64,000 nucleotides of DNA from Pontibacter harenae (GCF_020907245.1 NZ_JAJJWH010000009.1:1-64000); one strand, 5' to 3'. Shown: positions 46,594-56,834, counted from the first letter of the stretch. Program-made: numbers and translations. The notes: generated by a model not told the origin, from the sequence alone.

Positions 46594-46745
46594 AATTATG
46601 AATTAAAAATTATGAATTAGAAATAGGTGCGACTGTTAACGCATCTTTTCGGCGGGCAAGTTAAAAAAAGAAAGATACTTAAATGCGGCCCCTCAAGAAA
46701 TAACCTGGTAAACTACATTCGTAATTCATAATTCCTAATTTTTCA
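46594..46745. repeat. AATTATGAATTA inverted and direct repeats
   Basis: AATTATGAATTA occurs twice in tandem (46594-46605 and 46608-46619). Its inverse TAATTCATAATT occurs at 46722-46733, followed by CCTAATTTTT. The arms frame about 100 bases between smpB and the NlpC gene. Similar AT-rich repeats are scattered in Bacteroidota genomes (from memory). Confidence 0.55.
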
Positions 46746-46761
46746 TTGCGCGGTTGGCGCG

Positions 46762-47229
46762 CTAGTATCCGCTTCTATCAAGTTCTCGCTTAACGTCTTT
46801 TTCTTTTATATCCTGGCGCTTATCGTACAGCTTTTTACCACGGGCCAGAGCTATATCCACTTTGGCAAAGCCTCTGTCGCTGATAAACACACGGGTAGGT
46901 ATAATGGTCACGCCTTGCTCTTGTGCTTTATCCTCTAATCTGCTCAACTCTTTTTTGTTTAGAAGCAGTTTGCGAGCCCGCATTGGCTCATGGTTATAGT
47001 GCGTACCTTCGGTGTAGGTAGCTATGTGTACGTTATGAAGCCATAGCTCTCCGTTCATGAAGACGCAATAGCCATCCTGCATATTTACCTTTCCTTCGCG
47101 TATAGATTTAATTTCGGTGCCTTTCAGCATGACACCAGCGGTATATTTATCCAGGAACTGGTACTCGAAGGAAGCTTTCCTATTTACAATGTTTACGTGC
47201 TTCTTTATTCTTTCTTTATCTTTCGCCAT
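46762..47229 (-). CDS. smpB: SsrA-binding protein SmpB
   Basis: The 155-residue partner of tmRNA in trans-translation rescues stalled ribosomes. It has the family beginning NIVNRKASFEYQFLDKYTAGVMLKGTEIKSIREGKVN, in which the first His/Asn-type start and the GTEIKS loop are conserved, and a basic C-terminal tail (KDVKRELDRSGY) that enters the mRNA channel. tmRNA itself is not in the window. Confidence 0.97.
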   Translation of the reverse strand: MAKDKERIKKHVNIVNRKASFEYQFLDKYTAGVMLKGTEIKSIREGKVNMQDGYCVFMNGELWLHNVHIATYTEGTHYNHEPMRARKLLLNKKELSRLEDKAQEQGVTIIPTRVFISDRGFAKVDIALARGKKLYDKRQDIKEKDVKRELDRSGY

Positions 47230-47587
47230 ATATTTCGTCTTAGAAAAAATTGATAATTTGTTTGGTAGAAATCAGCCACAGTAATAGCATTTCCTGTTAA
47301 AAACCAGCACTTTAAACCAAACACCTCACCTTTTACTTTACACCACACAACAATGTGTTGATGCTCCAATTTACCTGGTATAGGTTTTATCTGTAAGTTC
47401 GTAGGCGTTCAGCATTAAAGCTGCATAAGCCACATCTAGAGAATGCCTCCTCATACAGTTGCCGCTTTTATCTTTTACGACATGTAGCTAAAGTATAGCA
47501 CAAGCCTTTCTTCCCCACAACTTACTCCTGCTCCGAAGCACGATGATCTAACACAACCTGCATATCTTCTAATCCTGTAAATCCTAA
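47230..47587. other. Intergenic stretch, nothing recognised
   Basis: About 360 bases lie between smpB and the tsaD 3' end. No gene, no clear terminator and no repeat could be supported. It should contain the smpB promoter. Confidence 0.5.
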
Positions 47588-48595
47588 TTAGAACTTCAAT
47601 CTTGGCTCTGGGCTTACGTACTGAGTAGCAAAATCACCTTTTAGATACTGGTAATGAGCAGCAATGGCTATCATGGCTGCATTATCGGTGCAATACTGAA
47701 AAGCGGGAATGTATACATTCCATTTATACTTCTTGGCATACTCCTGCAGCGTTTCGCGCAGCCCTGAGTTTGCAGAAACTCCTCCTGCTATAGCCACCTC
47801 TGTTATACCTAAATCTTTTGCAGCAAGCACTAGCTTCTTTAGCAAGGTCTTAATGAGCGTCTTTTGCACGCTGGCACAAATATCTGCCAGGTTCTCCTGT
47901 ACGAAGTTCGGGTTATGTTTCGTTCTGTCCTTCAGAAAGTATAGCACCGAAGTTTTTATGCCGCTAAAAGAGTAGTTGTATGCAGGCATGTTGCCTACAG
48001 GAAACTCAAATGCATCAGGATTACCTTGTTTCGCTGTTTTATCGAGCAACGGTCCGCCTGGGTAAGGCAACCCTAACATCTTAGCGGTTTTGTCGAAGGC
48101 CTCCCCTACTGCATCATCTGTTGTCTGGCCTATAATCTCCATTTCAAGATGGCTTTTTACCAGCACGATTTGGGTATGGCCACCACTAACGGTAAGGCAA
48201 AGGAAAGGAAAGCCTGGTTTAGGATCTTCGATAAAATGGGCCAGGATGTGCGCCTGCATGTGGTTTACCTCTATCAGCGGAATATCTAATCCTAGGGCAA
48301 AAGACTTGGCAAAGGAGCAGCCTACCAGCAGGGCTCCTAAAAGTCCAGGGCCACGGGTAAAGGCAACAGCATTTAACTCAGTTTTTGCTACATTTGCCGT
48401 ACGTAGCGCCTGAGTAACAACAGGAATAATGTTTTGCTGATGTGCTCTTGACGCCAACTCAGGCACCACACCGCCATACTGTTCGTGTACAGCCTGAGTA
48501 GCTATAATATTAGATAACACCTTGCCGCCCTTTATAACAGCAGCCGAGGTTTCATCGCAAGAAGATTCTATTGCTAAAATCGTAGGTTCAGTCAT
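47588..48595 (-). CDS. tsaD: tRNA N6-threonylcarbamoyladenosine synthase TsaD
   Basis: This 335-residue ASKHA-fold enzyme makes t6A37 in ANN-decoding tRNAs with TsaB, TsaC and TsaE. Metal ligands H112 and H116 lie in the NHMQAH motif; LAIESSCDETSAAV, RGPGLLGALLVG, SGGHTQIVLV and GGVSANSGLR are all present. The start codon at 48595 lies only 3 bases from the start of the divergent tamB, so its promoter must be inside tamB; a TAACTTTG -7 box at 48628-48635 (minus strand) fits. Confidence 0.97.
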   Translation of the reverse strand: MTEPTILAIESSCDETSAAVIKGGKVLSNIIATQAVHEQYGGVVPELASRAHQQNIIPVVTQALRTANVAKTELNAVAFTRGPGLLGALLVGCSFAKSFALGLDIPLIEVNHMQAHILAHFIEDPKPGFPFLCLTVSGGHTQIVLVKSHLEMEIIGQTTDDAVGEAFDKTAKMLGLPYPGGPLLDKTAKQGNPDAFEFPVGNMPAYNYSFSGIKTSVLYFLKDRTKHNPNFVQENLADICASVQKTLIKTLLKKLVLAAKDLGITEVAIAGGVSANSGLRETLQEYAKKYKWNVYIPAFQYCTDNAAMIAIAAHYQYLKGDFATQYVSPEPRLKF

Positions 48596-48598
48596 CTT

Positions 48599-51500
48599 TT
48601 GGAAAAAGAACAGTCTATAAATTACTTCAAAGTTATAGGAAAAGCACTTCTAAAAATAGTTTTAGGGCTTATCCTGTTTCTTTTGCTGCTATTTGCAGTA
48701 GTGTTTGTGGCTATTCGCATTCCGAGCGTACAAACAAAAGTTGCCCAGAAAGCAGCCGACTATATTTCTCGCACCATCAACCATGAGGTAACTATTGGCG
48801 GCGTTGACATCGAGTTTTTCAGTAATGTGATACTAGAGCAAGTACGTGTACTGGACTATCAGGATCGGGAACTGTTTTATATTGGTCGTGCCGAAGCTGA
48901 CATAAGCCTGTTTTCTATTTTCCAACCCAACACCCTAAGTATAGCTACCCTGGAGTTACAGGAGCCGCGCGCAAGCCTGGTGCAGTACGAAGGCACCGAC
49001 TCCCTTAACCTTAGCACGTTTATCAACTCTCTTCAAAAGTTGATGAGCAAGGACACAACCAAAACATCACAGCCTTTCAATTTTAATATAGATGAGCTGC
49101 TGATAGCTAACGGCCGCTTCACCTTCGATAACTTTAACAGACCCAAAGAGGAATTCGGTATAGATTATTTCCATCTAGATGTAGATAGTATCTCGGGCAC
49201 GTTCAGTGAATTTGTGTTGGAGGACACCCTACAGGTAAGAGTAACGGACCTTAGTGCTGTAGAAAAAAAATCAGGCACAAGGCTGCACAACTTGGATACC
49301 CGCATGACCTATGCCGCTACCTTCTGGGAGTGGGATGAGTTGGACCTGCAGGCAAACAGCAGCAACTTACAAAAGTACGTCCGCTTTGATTATAACCGAT
49401 TCGGCAATTTTTCTCAATTTATCGATAGTGTGAGTTTAACGGCCGACATCAAAAACTCAAAGATCTACTCTAAAGACATAGCGATTTTCGCATCGCCCCT
49501 CCGTGACTACGATGAAATCCTAACGGTGGAATCGGCAGAGATAAGTGGATTAGTTTCTGATTTCACTGCTAATGACCTGAATATTTACTACGGCGATAAC
49601 ACACATATTGTAGGCGATCTAAGTGCCGATGGCTTGCCTAACTTTCAGGAAACCTTTGCGAACATCAGGCTAGATTCATCCTCCATCAATGCCTACGATT
49701 TAAAACAGTTTCTGCCACAGGAGGCATACAGCATAGCTTCGCGCCTGGGAACCGTAGAACTGCAAGGGCGATTTCTGGGCTTCTACAATGACTTTGTAGC
49801 GAACGGCACCTTCGCCACAGCACTCGGAAGAGTTAAATCTGACATCAACCTAAAAATTGATGATAATAAACGCACCTCCTCCTACCGCGGCTACTTAGAA
49901 ACCCAGAACTTTAACCTAGGCAGGCTGATCGGAAATACAGATTTGGTTAAGACTGTCTCTTTAAGCGGCCGTGTAGAAGGTTCTGGCTTTACGCTTGAGG
50001 ACGCCCGAGTGAAAGTGGACGCCAAAATTAACCAGGTGCAGCTGTTGGACTATAACTACAGAAACATTGTAGCAAACGGTACACTAAGCCGTCAGCATTT
50101 TGTGGGTGAGGTATCTATAGACGACCCTAACATTGTGCTGGCAGCCGATGGAGAAATTGGCTTAGGCCGAAGCAACGAAGCTTTCAACGTACTAGCTAAC
50201 ATTGAGAAGATAGACTTGCAGGCGCTTCAGCTTACAGAAAATCCCATGACCATAAGCGCCCAGGCAAATCTTAACTTTAGAGGGTTAAGACTCGATGATT
50301 TTGTGGGTGTTGCCCGCTTCGACAGTGCAATGGTAGCCTATAATGGAGAATCTTTAGCTTTGGACTCGCTACATATAGTTTCCGAAATAGAAAATGGACA
50401 GCGTAACCTACGCCTTTTAACACAGTACTTTGGGGCAAACGTAAGAGGCGCCTTCGATTATAGCACCTTGATAGCCGACCTTAAGGACCTTGTGCAAGAG
50501 TATAAGCTAAATTTTGAAAGCAACGATGTTGCTACAGATGCTTATTACCAGCAAAAGGCCCTGAGACAAGGTAATGTAAATGACTACAGCCTCACCTACG
50601 ATATTGATCTTTGGAACGCGGGTCCTGCTATTCAACTCTTCATGCCAGAGCTCTCTATCTCTGATCGCTCTACCATTACAGGGTCATTCAGGCATGGCAA
50701 TACCGTTATTTTAGAATTGTATGCTCAACTGGACACCATTCAGTATCAGAGCTACGAGCTGCTCGGCAACAGCCTGGAGATAAACAGTTCAAAGCTGCAG
50801 CATAACCCAGATGTACTGGCTGCTGCCCTTTTCACTTCTGAAAGGCAGGTACTTCCAACCACTTCCGAGGCTCGGGACTTTTACCTGGAAGGAATTTGGA
50901 GTGAACGAACCATAGATTTTTCTACCAGCTTAAGACAGCCTGAAAACAATAACAGAGCAACTATAACTGGTGGACTGTCTTTCCTACAGAATCACATTGA
51001 AATTGTTTTCAATAGATCTAACATTATTATAAGAGATAGTCCCTGGGAATTTGCTGCAGGAAATACGATTAATATAAGTCAGGCAGGAACAAGAATAGAG
51101 TTTGAGAACTTTGAACTACACAACCAGAATCAAATCATCAGGCTTCAGGGCGTACTTGCACAAGATCCGAGCAGTTTACTTAATCTTCACATAGAAAACT
51201 TCGATCTCAGGAACCTGAACCCCATAATCCCGATGCCAATTGCAGGCACGCTGCATGCCGAGGCATCAATCAGAGACTTCTATGATGAAGCTGCACTGAA
51301 CACTGTCATACGAGCCGATTCCTTTTACCTGGAAAATATTTTTATTGGTAACATAAACGGCAAAGCAGATTGGAACAGGCTCCAGAAGCAGATGGATGTT
51401 GATGTAGGGATTGATCGTGCCAACAAGAAAGTGTTAACGTTAACAGGCTACTACTACCCTGAGGCTACAGAAGACGAATTAGATATGCTGGCTGTGCTGG

Positions 51501-53152
51501 ACCAATCGCAACTAAAACTGGTAGAGCCCTTTTTGAGACCAATCATGAGTAACCTAGAAGGCACCATGGATGGCCGCATACGCATATTAGGCCAACTGGA
51601 AGCGCCCGTACTTAAAGGCTCAGTAATGGTACATAACGGACAGTTTAAATTTGACTACCTAAACACCACTTATCGCTTTTCTGACAGAGTATACCTGGGC
51701 CCAAACAGCATAAGTTTCCGAAATGCACGCGTACAGGATAGCTACGGAAACATTGCCACACTAACGGGTGGTATCGCTCACGATGGGTTTAGCGACATGG
51801 TGATTGATATCAGTGCCCGCTACAGAAACTTTATGGTGTTGAACACGACCCGTGAGCACAACGAGCTTTTCTTCGGAACAGCCTTTGCCACTGGTACCGC
51901 AAGTGTATTGGGTCCATCGAATAACCTCAAAATAGATGTGGATGCCCGTAGCGAGCCAAACACACGCATTGTACTGCCTTTAGACAACCAGGTGAGCGTT
52001 GCGACAAAAGATTTTATTCGCTTTGTTAACCTTGACACTGACAGCGCAGGTGTAGCCATAGCCGCCGAAAACCAGCAGATAGATTTGTCTGGCATCAACA
52101 TGAACTTTGAGCTGGATGTGACAGATGATGCCTATATAGAATTAATTATCGACAGGCAGACAGGTGATATGATCAGAGGGTCCGGTAATGGCGATATTCG
52201 CATGACCATAGATACCCGTGGAGAATTTCACATGTACGGTAACTACGAAATTACACAAGGCTCCTACAACCTTAATTTGCTAGAAGGATTGGTTAGCAGG
52301 GAGTTCAGGGTTACACCAGGTGGCACCATCTCCTGGAATGGCGACCCATTTAACGGCATTATGGACATAACGGCTACTTATACGCAATTGACCTCGTTGG
52401 ATGCCTTCAATAACGAAGCATTGGTAGGCAGATATCCTGTAACGGCTGTGGTTGAACTCGATGGTCCTATCCTCACTCCAACCATAGACCTGGGCCTGAA
52501 TTTTGATGAAATACCAGCCAACGCACCACTTGGTACCTTAGATGCGCTGATACGCTCTATAGAGAACGACGAGAACGAACTTAACAGACAGGTATTCAGT
52601 ATTCTGGTGCTCCGAAGGCTTTCTCCGTTGGGAACATTTAATACAGCAGGTGCAGGCTCTACAGCTGTTGGCGGTAGCTTGGGCAGCTTGCTATCCAGCC
52701 AGCTTGGCAGTTTTTTCAACAGCTTAGACCCGAATCTGCAGGTAGATATTGGTTTAGACGGTATTAACGAAGCTGCCCTGGCAAACCTTCAGGTCCGCTT
52801 GAGCTATACCTTCTTTGAGGGCAGGCTGCGTGTAACTAGCCAAACGGGGTTCGGCGGTTATTCTAACCCCGTTACAGGCGATAACAGCAACACCAGCAAC
52901 TACCAGGGAGATTGGTCTATAGAATACTATATTACCCAATCTGGCGAACTACGGGGGCGCCTGGAGTACAATACCATACCAAGAGGCCTTGGCACTACAC
53001 GTGGTACTAACTCCCAGCAAAGGCTCAGTTTGCTGCACACCAAACGCTTCGATAACCTAAGAGAGCTGTTTGGTATAGACAAACGTCGTCGAAGAAGGGC
53101 CATTGAGCGCGAAACCATTATACTGGATTCTGACCCTCGTCGCGATTTCTAA
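48599..53152 (+). CDS. tamB: TamB-family translocation/assembly protein (DUF490 C-terminus)
   Basis: The 1517-residue protein has one N-terminal membrane helix (IVLGLILFLLLLFAVVFVAI, about 20-40) followed by long beta-rich AsmA/TamB repeats and a C-terminal DUF490-type domain (ITQGSYNLNLLEGLVSREFRVTPGGTISWNG...; PVTAVVELDGPILTPTIDLGL). Such proteins span the periplasm and carry lipids or help outer-membrane assembly. The length is normal for Bacteroidota members. The start is a TTG at 48599: an in-frame TAA lies about 24 bases upstream and no ATG is suitable. It is divergent from tsaD with 3 bases between start codons. Confidence 0.92.
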   Translation: MEKEQSINYFKVIGKALLKIVLGLILFLLLLFAVVFVAIRIPSVQTKVAQKAADYISRTINHEVTIGGVDIEFFSNVILEQVRVLDYQDRELFYIGRAEADISLFSIFQPNTLSIATLELQEPRASLVQYEGTDSLNLSTFINSLQKLMSKDTTKTSQPFNFNIDELLIANGRFTFDNFNRPKEEFGIDYFHLDVDSISGTFSEFVLEDTLQVRVTDLSAVEKKSGTRLHNLDTRMTYAATFWEWDELDLQANSSNLQKYVRFDYNRFGNFSQFIDSVSLTADIKNSKIYSKDIAIFASPLRDYDEILTVESAEISGLVSDFTANDLNIYYGDNTHIVGDLSADGLPNFQETFANIRLDSSSINAYDLKQFLPQEAYSIASRLGTVELQGRFLGFYNDFVANGTFATALGRVKSDINLKIDDNKRTSSYRGYLETQNFNLGRLIGNTDLVKTVSLSGRVEGSGFTLEDARVKVDAKINQVQLLDYNYRNIVANGTLSRQHFVGEVSIDDPNIVLAADGEIGLGRSNEAFNVLANIEKIDLQALQLTENPMTISAQANLNFRGLRLDDFVGVARFDSAMVAYNGESLALDSLHIVSEIENGQRNLRLLTQYFGANVRGAFDYSTLIADLKDLVQEYKLNFESNDVATDAYYQQKALRQGNVNDYSLTYDIDLWNAGPAIQLFMPELSISDRSTITGSFRHGNTVILELYAQLDTIQYQSYELLGNSLEINSSKLQHNPDVLAAALFTSERQVLPTTSEARDFYLEGIWSERTIDFSTSLRQPENNNRATITGGLSFLQNHIEIVFNRSNIIIRDSPWEFAAGNTINISQAGTRIEFENFELHNQNQIIRLQGVLAQDPSSLLNLHIENFDLRNLNPIIPMPIAGTLHAEASIRDFYDEAALNTVIRADSFYLENIFIGNINGKADWNRLQKQMDVDVGIDRANKKVLTLTGYYYPEATEDELDMLAVLDQSQLKLVEPFLRPIMSNLEGTMDGRIRILGQLEAPVLKGSVMVHNGQFKFDYLNTTYRFSDRVYLGPNSISFRNARVQDSYGNIATLTGGIAHDGFSDMVIDISARYRNFMVLNTTREHNELFFGTAFATGTASVLGPSNNLKIDVDARSEPNTRIVLPLDNQVSVATKDFIRFVNLDTDSAGVAIAAENQQIDLSGINMNFELDVTDDAYIELIIDRQTGDMIRGSGNGDIRMTIDTRGEFHMYGNYEITQGSYNLNLLEGLVSREFRVTPGGTISWNGDPFNGIMDITATYTQLTSLDAFNNEALVGRYPVTAVVELDGPILTPTIDLGLNFDEIPANAPLGTLDALIRSIENDENELNRQVFSILVLRRLSPLGTFNTAGAGSTAVGGSLGSLLSSQLGSFFNSLDPNLQVDIGLDGINEAALANLQVRLSYTFFEGRLRVTSQTGFGGYSNPVTGDNSNTSNYQGDWSIEYYITQSGELRGRLEYNTIPRGLGTTRGTNSQQRLSLLHTKRFDNLRELFGIDKRRRRRAIERETIILDSDPRRDF
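48628..48635 (-). promoter_or_regulatory. Candidate -7 box for tsaD inside tamB
   Basis: On the minus strand TAACTTTG matches TAnnTTTG and lies 33 bases upstream of the tsaD ATG, within tamB codons. The -33 region is T-rich but has no exact TTTG. Confidence 0.5.
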
Positions 53153-53229
53153 GACCTAGACTTGCTGCTGTTTACTTATGTCGTCAGCTTTCTCGGCTAA
53201 TATCTATCAGCTTATTCCAAATATATTTT

Positions 53230-53237
53230 TACTTTTG
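53230..53237 (+). promoter_or_regulatory. Candidate -7 box for the ftsX-ribF operon
   Basis: TACTTTTG matches TAnnTTTG and lies 16 bases before the FtsX ATG at 53254, leaving a very short leader. It also argues against the GTG at 53239 as the start. Confidence 0.55.
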
Positions 53238-53253
53238 TGTGCAAGCATCTCGT

Positions 53254-54153
53254 ATGGCAGCTAACAATCCTAAATTTTTGAAAAAAAAGAAACTAGGCAA
53301 TTATCCCCACACCATGGTAGTATTTAGTATTACCTTGGCTCTTTTTATAATTGGGCTTTTTGGGCTGTTGCTTATACATGCAGGTAAGCTTTCAGAAAAG
53401 GTGAGAGAAAACATCGAGATGCAAGTGTACCTGGAGCGAGACCTGACAGAGGTACAACTGGTGCGCCTGAAAAAAACCTTTGCCGCCAAAGAATACATTG
53501 CCTACCGAAACGATACAGCACAGGTGCGTTTTATATCGAAAGAAGAAGGTGCAAAAGAATTTTTGTCTGACACAGGCGAAGATTACACTGCTTTTCTAGG
53601 AGATAACCCCCTTCGGGATGCCTATGTGCTGAACATTGATGCAGACCACTCCAGCTCTCCTAATCTTAAAAGTATAAAGCTTGATTTGGAAGATATAGAA
53701 GGAGTCTACGAGGTACAGTATGTCGAAAGCCTGATCGAATCTATCAACAGCAACATCAAACGCATCAGTATTATATTACTGGGCTTTGCCTCCATTTTAG
53801 TGGTAGTAGTTATCATCTTAATCAATAATACCATCAAACTGGCGTTGTACTCACAGCGTTTCCTGATCAGAAGCATGCAGTTGGTTGGTGCCACCTCCTA
53901 CTTTATACAACGCCCATTTCTGAACCGCGCTGCCTGGCAAGGCATTATGAGTGGCATTATAGCCTCTGCTATGCTTTTTGCTCTTATGCAGTACGCCTAT
54001 CACGAAATTAGCGAGCTGCAACTTTTACGCGACGACGAGCAGACTTATATACTTATGGGTGCTTTACTCCTTATTGGTTGCATTATTGGCTTCCTGAGCT
54101 CATACAGAGCCGTAAGAAAATACTTACGCCTGTCTTTAGACGAATTATATTAA
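53254..54153 (+). CDS. ftsX: Cell-division protein FtsX
   Basis: The 299-residue membrane protein has the FtsX pattern: one N-terminal helix, a periplasmic domain (about 50-180, VYLERDLTEVQLVRLKKTF and FISKEEGAKEFLSDTGED) and three C-terminal helices with SMQLVGATSYFIQRPFLNRA and the RAVRKYLRLSLDELY end. With FtsE it activates peptidoglycan hydrolases at the septum. The ATG at 53254 was preferred over the GTG at 53239, which overlaps the promoter box. It is the first gene of a five-gene run (ftsX, DUF3098, uppP, truB, ribF). FtsE is not adjacent. Confidence 0.93.
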   Translation: MAANNPKFLKKKKLGNYPHTMVVFSITLALFIIGLFGLLLIHAGKLSEKVRENIEMQVYLERDLTEVQLVRLKKTFAAKEYIAYRNDTAQVRFISKEEGAKEFLSDTGEDYTAFLGDNPLRDAYVLNIDADHSSSPNLKSIKLDLEDIEGVYEVQYVESLIESINSNIKRISIILLGFASILVVVVIILINNTIKLALYSQRFLIRSMQLVGATSYFIQRPFLNRAAWQGIMSGIIASAMLFALMQYAYHEISELQLLRDDEQTYILMGALLLIGCIIGFLSSYRAVRKYLRLSLDELY

Positions 54154-54154
54154 C

Positions 54155-54370
54155 ATGGAAAACAAAACCAAACTTGCCTTTGGCAAAAAAAACTACATCT
54201 TACTGATTGTAGGCATTGTAGTGCTCATTATTGGCTTTATCATTATGACGCTTGATACCGAACCTTATGGTTTAGGCTTTTTAGGCATTACGCTAGGCCC
54301 AATTATCGTACTGATAGGTTTTATTATTGAGTTATTTGCGATTCTTGTTAAAGACAAAACACAGGATTAA
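54155..54370 (+). CDS. DUF3098 small membrane protein
   Basis: The 71-residue protein has two helices (IVGIVVLIIGFIIMTL and LGPIIVLIGFIIELFAIL) and the family start KLAFGKKNYILLIVG. It lies 1 base after ftsX and directly abuts uppP. The family is mostly confined to Bacteroidota and is usually in this position; its function is unknown, but a role at the envelope with FtsX/UppP is a fair inference. Confidence 0.9.
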   Translation: MENKTKLAFGKKNYILLIVGIVVLIIGFIIMTLDTEPYGLGFLGITLGPIIVLIGFIIELFAILVKDKTQD

Positions 54371-55204
54371 ATGAATATTTGGCAGGCTATTATTATAGCC
54401 ATCGTAGAGGGATTAACTGAGTTCCTACCTGTTTCATCCACAGGTCACATTATCATTACGGCGAGCATCATGGGTATCAACCAACTAGCCATTACTAAAA
54501 TATTTGCTGTAAGCATACAATTCGGAGCCATTCTTTCTGTAGTTGTGCTTTACTGGAAACGGTTTATCAACAGCTTTGCCTTTTACCAGAAAATATTAGT
54601 TGCTTTTATTCCTGCCGCTGTTATTGGCTTTGCATTAAATGATATAATAGATGCGATGCTAGAAAGCGTGACCATTACAGCCATTATGTTGATAGTAGGC
54701 GGTGTGGTGCTCCTCTATGTTGACAAATGGTTTAAGAATGCTGTCGAGAGCGAGATTACTTATAAAAACTCTTTTGTGATCGGCTTATTTCAGTGCCTGG
54801 CCATGATTCCAGGGGTTTCACGATCTGCGGCCTCTATTATTGGTGGTCTTTTACAAGGAATCAATAGAAAAGCTGCTGCGGAGTTCTCCTTCTTTTTAGC
54901 TGTGCCAACCATGCTGGCTGCTTCCACTTATAAATTGTTAACAGACCTGTTGCAGTTAGAGATATCTGACCTTATTAAATTTGATATAGCTAAAATAGAG
55001 AGCAGCTTTGCACTAATTAGAGCCGAAGACCTGAAGCTTTTATTAATAGGAAACGTTGTAGCATTTATAGTAGCTATGCTGGCCATACGTTTCTTTATAG
55101 ACTTCCTGACGAAGTACGGCTTTAAAATGTTTGGCTACTACCGCATTGCAGTTGGCGTTGCTTTATTAGCCTTACTGGCAATGGGTTTTGATTTAAGAAT
55201 ATAA
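54371..55204 (+). CDS. uppP: Undecaprenyl-diphosphatase
   Basis: The 277-residue integral membrane phosphatase recycles undecaprenyl pyrophosphate for cell-wall synthesis. The first motif [17 protein letters not shown] supplies E13, E17 and H26; the second, [17 protein letters not shown], contains the key arginine. It starts on the base after the DUF3098 stop, so the two are likely translationally coupled. BacA-type bacitracin resistance comes with overexpression. Confidence 0.96.
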   Translation: MNIWQAIIIAIVEGLTEFLPVSSTGHIIITASIMGINQLAITKIFAVSIQFGAILSVVVLYWKRFINSFAFYQKILVAFIPAAVIGFALNDIIDAMLESVTITAIMLIVGGVVLLYVDKWFKNAVESEITYKNSFVIGLFQCLAMIPGVSRSAASIIGGLLQGINRKAAAEFSFFLAVPTMLAASTYKLLTDLLQLEISDLIKFDIAKIESSFALIRAEDLKLLLIGNVVAFIVAMLAIRFFIDFLTKYGFKMFGYYRIAVGVALLALLAMGFDLRI

Positions 55205-55206
55205 CT

Positions 55207-55902
55207 ATGGAATACGATTTTGCCGCAGGCGAAATACTATTAATAAACAAGCCACTCACCTGGACCTCTTTTGATGTGGTGAAGAAAGTACGCAACACTC
55301 TGCGGGTGAAGAAGATTGGCCACGCAGGCACCTTAGACCCGCTGGCTTCTGGTTTGCTTATACTTTGTACTGGCAAGTTCACAAAACGTATCGATGAAAT
55401 ACAGGCACAGGAAAAGGAGTATACAGGCACTTTAACTATAGGCCAAACCACCCCGTCTTACGATCTCGAAACGCCTGTCAGCGAAACCATGCCGACGGAA
55501 CATATTACCCCAGCAGCCATAAAAGCGGCAGCCGACAGCTTTGTAGGCACCATAGAACAGGTACCTCCTATTTATTCCGCTGTGATGGTAGACGGTAAGC
55601 GTGCCTACGATTTGGCCCGCAAAGGCAAATCAGCAGAACTTAAGGCTCGCTCCATTACCATCAAAACCTTTGATATTACAGGTGTAGAGGGCAATGTGAT
55701 ATCTTTTAAGGTAATCTGTACCAAAGGCACTTACATCAGAAGCCTGGCGCACGATTTAGGCCAAAAGTTAGGATGCGGAGCACACCTTTCGGCTTTGGTT
55801 CGTACGCGTATAGGAGACTACAAACTGGAAGATGCGCTTACTATTGAAAACATACAGGAAATCAGAAAAGCACAGCTAGAGGCGGATGGAAGTAATACGT
55901 GA
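55207..55902 (+). CDS. truB: tRNA pseudouridine-55 synthase
   Basis: The 231-residue enzyme makes Psi55 in the T loop of tRNAs. The catalytic Asp44 lies in HAGTLDPLASGLL; also present are KEYTGTLTIGQTTPSYD, IEQVPPIYSAVMVDGKRAYDLAR and GTYIRSLAHDLG. The C-terminal PUA domain is absent, as in other short forms. It starts 2 bases after uppP and its last 17 bases overlap ribF. Confidence 0.96.
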   Translation: MEYDFAAGEILLINKPLTWTSFDVVKKVRNTLRVKKIGHAGTLDPLASGLLILCTGKFTKRIDEIQAQEKEYTGTLTIGQTTPSYDLETPVSETMPTEHITPAAIKAAADSFVGTIEQVPPIYSAVMVDGKRAYDLARKGKSAELKARSITIKTFDITGVEGNVISFKVICTKGTYIRSLAHDLGQKLGCGAHLSALVRTRIGDYKLEDALTIENIQEIRKAQLEADGSNT

Positions 55903-56818
55903 TCTTTCTCTTTTCCCGAATCTGAGCCAGACTGTTGTTACCAGCGGTACGTTTGATGGGCTGCACATAGGCCACCAGAAGATACTGAAGCGCGTAATTG
56001 AGCGGGCCAGGCAGATAAACGGACAGAGTGTGGTTATCTCTTTTTGGCCCCACCCCCGCTTGGTGCTCTTTCCAGAGGATAACGACCTAAAGCTGCTTTC
56101 TACTATTGAGGAGCGCATCGAAGAGCTTCGGAACTTCGGCATCGACTACCTCCTGCTCATTCCGTTTACAAAAGAGTTCTCGCGCATGAGCTCCCGCAGC
56201 TTTATTACCGATATACTGGTGCGCACCATCAACACGAAAGTGTTGGTGATAGGCTACGACCACCGCTTCGGTAAAAACCGCGAAGGTAGCTTTGAAAATC
56301 TAAAAGCAAGATCGCAGCAGTATGGTTTTGAGGTAGAAGAAATTCCAAGGCAGGATATAGATGACATTGGCGTTAGTTCTACTAAAATAAGAAAGGCATT
56401 AGAAAGTGGCGACATCGAAACGGCTAACCGCTACCTAGGCCGCTCTTACAGCCTTACTTCTACTGTAGAAGAAGGCAATAAACTGGGCCGCACCATTGGC
56501 TTTCCTACTGCAAACCTAGCACTGCCTGCAGCGCATAAACTTATACCTGCCAACGGTGTGTATGCGGTTTGGGTAAAAATAGGCGAAGCACGCTATGGCG
56601 GCATGATGAACATTGGCATTCGCCCAACGGTAGACGGCAAGCAACTGACGCTGGAAGTGCACATCCTTAATTTTGACCAGGATATTTACGGACAAACTTT
56701 AACCGTAGAGTATGTTCAGCATCTGCGCCAGGAGCAAAAGTTCGATGGTTTAGAAGCACTCAAAGCCCAGCTCGCCAAAGACAAAGAAGCCACACAACAA
56801 GTACTTGAAATTAGATAA
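55886..56818 (+). CDS. ribF: Bifunctional riboflavin kinase / FAD synthetase
   Basis: The 310-residue enzyme makes FMN and then FAD. The N-terminal nucleotidyltransferase domain has TSGTFDGLHIGHQKIL and the GYDHRFGKNREG loop; the C-terminal kinase domain has GRTIGFPTANLAL and the GVYAVWVKI strand. It overlaps truB by 17 bases (ATG at 55886), so it is coupled to it. FMN/FAD made here would serve the flavin enzymes upstream and dodecin storage. A strong terminator follows. Confidence 0.97.
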   Translation: MEVIRDLSLFPNLSQTVVTSGTFDGLHIGHQKILKRVIERARQINGQSVVISFWPHPRLVLFPEDNDLKLLSTIEERIEELRNFGIDYLLLIPFTKEFSRMSSRSFITDILVRTINTKVLVIGYDHRFGKNREGSFENLKARSQQYGFEVEEIPRQDIDDIGVSSTKIRKALESGDIETANRYLGRSYSLTSTVEEGNKLGRTIGFPTANLALPAAHKLIPANGVYAVWVKIGEARYGGMMNIGIRPTVDGKQLTLEVHILNFDQDIYGQTLTVEYVQHLRQEQKFDGLEALKAQLAKDKEATQQVLEIR

Positions 56819-56834
56819 ACAATTAGAAGCATAA

